Positions 48,232-64,000 of a DNA stretch of 64,000 bases are shown piece after piece (the stretch's first letter is position 1; the number at the start of each line of letters is the position of its first letter). Both the position numbers and the translations under genes were made by a program. This DNA is from Neoarius graeffei (taxonomy: Eukaryota > Chordata > Actinopteri > Siluriformes > Ariidae). Below the pieces are notes generated by a model. The model saw nothing but the letters and a program-made list of their open reading frames with translations. It did not search any database and was not told where the DNA came from. The DNA lies in the NCBI RefSeq assembly GCF_027579695.1, contig NC_083596.1, forward strand, positions 49,847,257-49,911,256. The letters are read 5' to 3'.

Positions 48232-50404
48232 TCTGCTCTATTTCTTGCTTGATGAACCGTTATGCTCCAAAATTGTAGGATCTTCCCACACACACACTCT
48301 TCTCCTCCCACACTGCCGGACTCACAAACCATATCAAGCTTTCTGAGAAGTGCCAGCAAGTTTCATACTGTGTGTGCTTGTGTGTGTGTAATCTGTGGGG
48401 GGAGAAGAGTCTGAACACACTCTCCCTCCTTTCTTTCTTTCCTCTCTCACTCGTCACGCTAGCCCGAGAAGAGACAGACGTACGTGTGTGTGTGCAGGCA
48501 TCAGGGCGTGTGATGCGTTTAAAGACGTTTATCAGAATAAACAACCGTGACACGTACGCACCTGAGGGCTTCGGTCCCTTACCGTCATTGTCATTTCATT
48601 TCTCCCTTTCCTCTCTCCATCTCACCGACCTGTAGACTTCCAGTCCTCTGACTTTTTATGCAATTCAACATGGCAGGAATCAGATTGATCTTTTACAGCT
48701 GCACGTGTAAATGTAATCTAGTGTCAAACATTATGAATGTCTGCATTTCTTTCTTTCCGCGAAAATGTGCTTGAACAGGATTCATGGTGGTAGAAAAGAC
48801 TGTGGTGAAGATATGCACCTGTATGTAGATTCCAACTCAAAAGCACATCTTACTGTTTGGATTGTGTGCTGAAAGTAACCTTGGAGAGAACTGAACACAC
48901 ACACACACAGAGTGAAAGGCCATGCAGCTGTCTGAGGCCCTGGAGGAAGATGTATATTTCATGGTGCCTGGGCTCTCACTGACCTGAGGATTATAAAAAC
49001 CAGAGAGAGTCAGAGCGAGGAGACAAAAAATAGAGACAGACAGATAGAAAGACAGTGAGACTTTTTTTCTTCTTCAAAAGTTCATTTTCTTGCTGTAAAC
49101 AGTGCATAGAATTGTATACACAGAAGAGCCAATCAGATTGCAACCATCAACCTGCAGGATGCTGAAGCTTGTGGCCAGAAAAGTGCACAAAACACAGACA
49201 GTCCATGATGCCAGGTCTGAAAGACTTCTGTTTGCCAACATTTCTGTACAAAAGAAGCTTGAAGTGCCAAGTCCTCCACATTTATCAGGAATTTTTAATG
49301 ATAACGGATTGGTTGATGGTATGAAGATAGACAGCATGGTGTTCTCTAGTTTCTTGTGGCCAGAAGGTGGTGAGTTTAAATCCCATCAATAGTTGAGTCC
49401 TTGAGCAAAACCTTCACTCCTTATGTGAACCGACTCATACTTCACCTGCGAGTTATTTCTGATAAAAGCCTGTAATCTGTGAAACTGATTCGAGAACTTC
49501 ATTAATCTTCCAACAAGCCATGTCACAGACACACAAAAACATTGAACAAGTTCAAAAATAATTTGTTTTAATCAAGTCTGAGAACAACAAACCATGTCGC
49601 ATGGTTCGGCAGAATTGCCCCGATCAGAGCCACTGCAATAGCTCGAGTTTATCCAAGGAAATGAGTACGAGACGCTTTGGCCCCTACAGTAATTCCAATA
49701 CTGTTCAACACACCCTTGCCCACGTGAAGAGGCATTTCTTTAATTTACCACCAAGTCAAGTCAGAGTTGTTTGTTGACCCCAGGGAGGCTGGAGGGATCT
49801 CGAGTCAACATCAGGATCAGAATTTACCCAGAATGCAAATCCAGAAAATGGTGGATGAAGCTGTTTGTAATACAAAACACTGAATCATAAACATCTGAAT
49901 TGCTGTATAGCTACCGTATAGCTAGCATAAATATGCTAATCAGCCACGCTCAAACCTGTACATCACATATTTACTTTCAATTACAAATCATGAAGCAAAT
50001 ATGAAACATTGATTCAAATATATTGTTCTTTCTGCAAACGGGTTATGATTTAAAAAAAAAAAAAGAAAGAAATTGTGTTTTAAGTGACCACATCTGTAGA
50101 GTAGTTAACATAAAGGTGTGTTAAAGTAGTACTGGAATGGCAGTGCAGAGTGCCGGAGATCCTAACTGGGGTTTCACCATCTTCCAAAAAGAAAAAAAAA
50201 AAAAAAAGTTGAGGCTTGAGGAAAGAGAGGATGGAAACATTTTGCAAATATACAGCTACTGACCTCACTAAAAAAAACCATGTACACTGTGCCTGGATCA
50301 ACGGCATGATTTCATCAGCAGAGGATGAACAGTACTGATCTGACCAGTCCATTAGCGAGCCGCTGCTAGAGGCAGAATCACAGGTCTGAGAGTTCACAGG
50401 CAAA

Positions 50405-50460
<56 letters not shown>

Positions 50461-50515
50461 TTTGTGCAGAGGTGTTTTCCCAGGCTTCACAATTACAGTG
50501 TGTGTATTTAGTCTT
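48232..50515. other. Intergenic between glycine receptor and aifm1
   Basis: The glycine receptor promoter should lie just right of 48231 and the aifm1 3' untranslated region left of 50516. It contains a (TG)n tract at 50407-50455, poly-A runs at 50051 and 50190, and a 96-codon frame at 49102-49392 without recognisable features. Confidence 0.5.
50407..50455 (+). repeat. (TG)n microsatellite in aifm1 3' untranslated region
   Basis: About 24 TG units, starting some 60 nt after the aifm1 stop codon; the mRNA would carry (CA)n, a possible hnRNP L binding tract. Confidence 0.9.
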
Positions 50516-62262
<11,747 letters not shown>

Positions 62263-62570
62263 CTGCAGAAACAAACACCACGACAATTTAAAGCTGGAGG
62301 ACTCTCACACTGCAGCTCCACAAGCCAGTCAACTCTTCTCAAAGTGAGTCATTTCATTTGACTCGACTTTTTTGGCTCCCAAAATCATTTGATTCATTGC
62401 CATTTTGTACCAAGCTTGTGATATTTTCACCAGTAAGAAGTTTTTCTGAGTTTGTGCGTGTGCATGCGTGTTCGCACGAGACGGACATCAGGTAACAAGG
62501 ACAGGCTGCTTCCCAGCAATGACACGGACCTTGATAAGACCACAATAATGAGTTCATATGTGCAGGACAA
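62263..62570 (-). other. Start of the first visible aifm1 intron
   Basis: Follows the acceptor tttctgcag. No exon or element recognised before the minisatellite. Confidence 0.6.
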
Positions 62571-64000
62571 AGTGGAGAACATTATTTTAAAACCTTAAAG
62601 CCTTTAAAACCTCATCATCTTTAAAAAGTCTACAGAACCCAAATATTTTAACACATCTTTAGAACCTCAATGCATATACGACATTCTAGAACATTAGTGC
62701 AATTAGAACCTAACTGTCTTTAAAATATTTTAGAACCTGAATGTCTTTAGTGAGACCTTAGTCCTGCTCGAGAGCCTTAGTGTCTTTATACCATTTTAGA
62801 AACTTTGTGTCTTTAGCGAGACCCTAATATTGCTCTAGTACTTTTGTGTCTACTGAGATCCATTAAACCTTAATGTCTTTAAAACCAGTTTAGAACCTTT
62901 CTCTAGAGAAACCCAATTACTACTCTCGAACCTGTCTTAACATTTAGAACATTAGTGTCTCAAGAGAAACCCAAGCAGTACTCAAGAGCCTTAGTGTCTC
63001 CAGAGAAACTCTAGTATGACTCTAGAACCTCACTGTTTCCAGAACATTAGTGTCTCTAGAGAAACCCAAGTAAGACTCTCAAACCTTACTGTCTACAGAA
63101 CATTTAGAACATTAGTGCCTCTAGAGAAACCCCAAGTACTATTCTAGAGCCTAAGTGTCTCCAGAGAAACCCTAGTACTACTCTAGAACCTTACTGTCTA
63201 CAGAACATTAGTGCCTCTAGAGAAACCCCAAGTACTATTCTAGAGCGTTAGTGTCTCCAGAGAAACCCTAGTACTACTCTAGAACCTTACTGTCTCCAGA
63301 ACATTAGTGTCTTGAGAGAAACCCAAGTACTGCTCTAGAACCTTACTGTCTTAAGATCAGTGGCATCTCTAGAGAAACCTTAGTACTTACTACTCTACAA
63401 CCTTACGGTCTCCAGAACATCAGAGAAACCCAAGTATGACTCTCGAACCTTACTGTCTACAGAATTTTAGTGTCTTCAGAGAAACCCTAGTATGACTCTA
63501 GAACCTTTCTGTTTCCAGAATATTAGTGTCGCGAGAGAAACCCAAGTACTGCTCTAGAACCTTACTGTCTTAAGATCAGTGGCGTCTCTAGAGAAACCTT
63601 AGTACTACTCTACAACCTTACTGTCTCCAGAACATCAGAGAAACCCAAGTACAACTCTCGAACCTTACTGTCTACAGAACTTTAGTGTCTCCAGATAAAC
63701 CCTAGTACTACTCTAGAACCTTCCTGTTTCCAGAATATTAGTGTCACGAGAAAAACCCAAGTACTGCTCTAGAACCTTAGTGTCTTAAGATCAGTGGTGT
63801 CTCTACAGAAGCCCAAGTACTACTCTCGAACCTTACTGTCTCCAGAACATTAGCATCTGTAAAGAAACCCAAGTACTGCTCTAGAACCGTACTGCCTCCA
63901 GAACATTAGTGTCTCTAGTAAAACCCTAGCACTGCTCTAGAGCCTTAGTGTCTCCAGAGAAACCCAAGTACAACTCTCGAACCGGACTGTCTACAGAACT
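62571..64000 (+). repeat. Minisatellite in aifm1 intron, running off the window
   Basis: Degenerate at 62571-62880, then regular. A unit of about 38-40 bp (gtctccagagaaaccctagt, actactctagaacctt) alternates with a shorter unit (actgtctccagaacatt), giving a higher-order period of roughly 95-100 bp. At least a dozen copies are present and the array continues beyond 64000. Repeated tctagag and ctctaga words form short inverted pairs between units. Confidence 0.92.

Noticed and set aside
49102-49392. 96-codon frame between the glycine receptor gene and aifm1
   Set aside because: No recognisable motif, no splice context and low coding character.
62880-64000. CRISPR-like array
   Set aside because: The units are contiguous with no unique spacers, and the genome is vertebrate; it is a minisatellite.

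Overview
This 64 kb window is vertebrate DNA from a teleost fish. The evidence is an immunoglobulin light-chain (IgL) locus organised as short V-J-C clusters, a Rex3 LINE, many Tc1 elements, V-type tRNA SINEs and dense CA/TG microsatellites. The species cannot be named from the sequence alone.

Region 1 (1-25 kb) is an IgL locus of lambda-like type, all on the + strand. Cluster 1 has V (5733-6192), J (6875-6908) and C (7340-7662). A second, different V (8946-9429) has lost its own J and C. Cluster 2 has V (22909-23368), J (24051-24084) and C (24514-24836). All V segments carry a 12-bp-spacer recombination signal and both J segments a 23-bp-spacer one. The locus arose by tandem duplication: 1-1537 matches 10745-11904, and 4162-7665 matches 22305-24838. 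The duplicated unit also carries degenerate exons of a multicopy fish gene and a Tc1 transposon at the identical site in both units. Later insertions sit in only one unit (a SINE and a hAT-like element in unit 1; a LINE and a Rex3 element in unit 2), so empty sites remain that order the events.

Region 2 (25-38 kb) holds the ribosomal protein gene rpl36a (+, five coding exons, 28274-35450) with a TOP start and a palindromic YY1-like promoter motif. Its introns carry a hAT-like MITE and a Harbinger-like MITE, both with clear target-site duplications.

Region 3 (38-48.3 kb) holds a complete glycine receptor alpha-subunit gene on the - strand (ten coding exons, 486 codons plus stop by my exon model), tail-to-tail with rpl36a.

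Region 4 (50.5-64 kb) holds aifm1 on the - strand, complete except for the first exon(s), which lie beyond the right edge. Its linker between membrane anchor and FAD domain is lengthened by four consecutive small exons that are all phase 1 and all multiples of three, so each could be skipped without a frameshift. A Tc1 copy lies about 45 bp inside one intron, and a minisatellite of over 1 kb fills the end of the window.

No rRNA, tRNA gene, CRISPR array, LTR element or virus-like element was seen.
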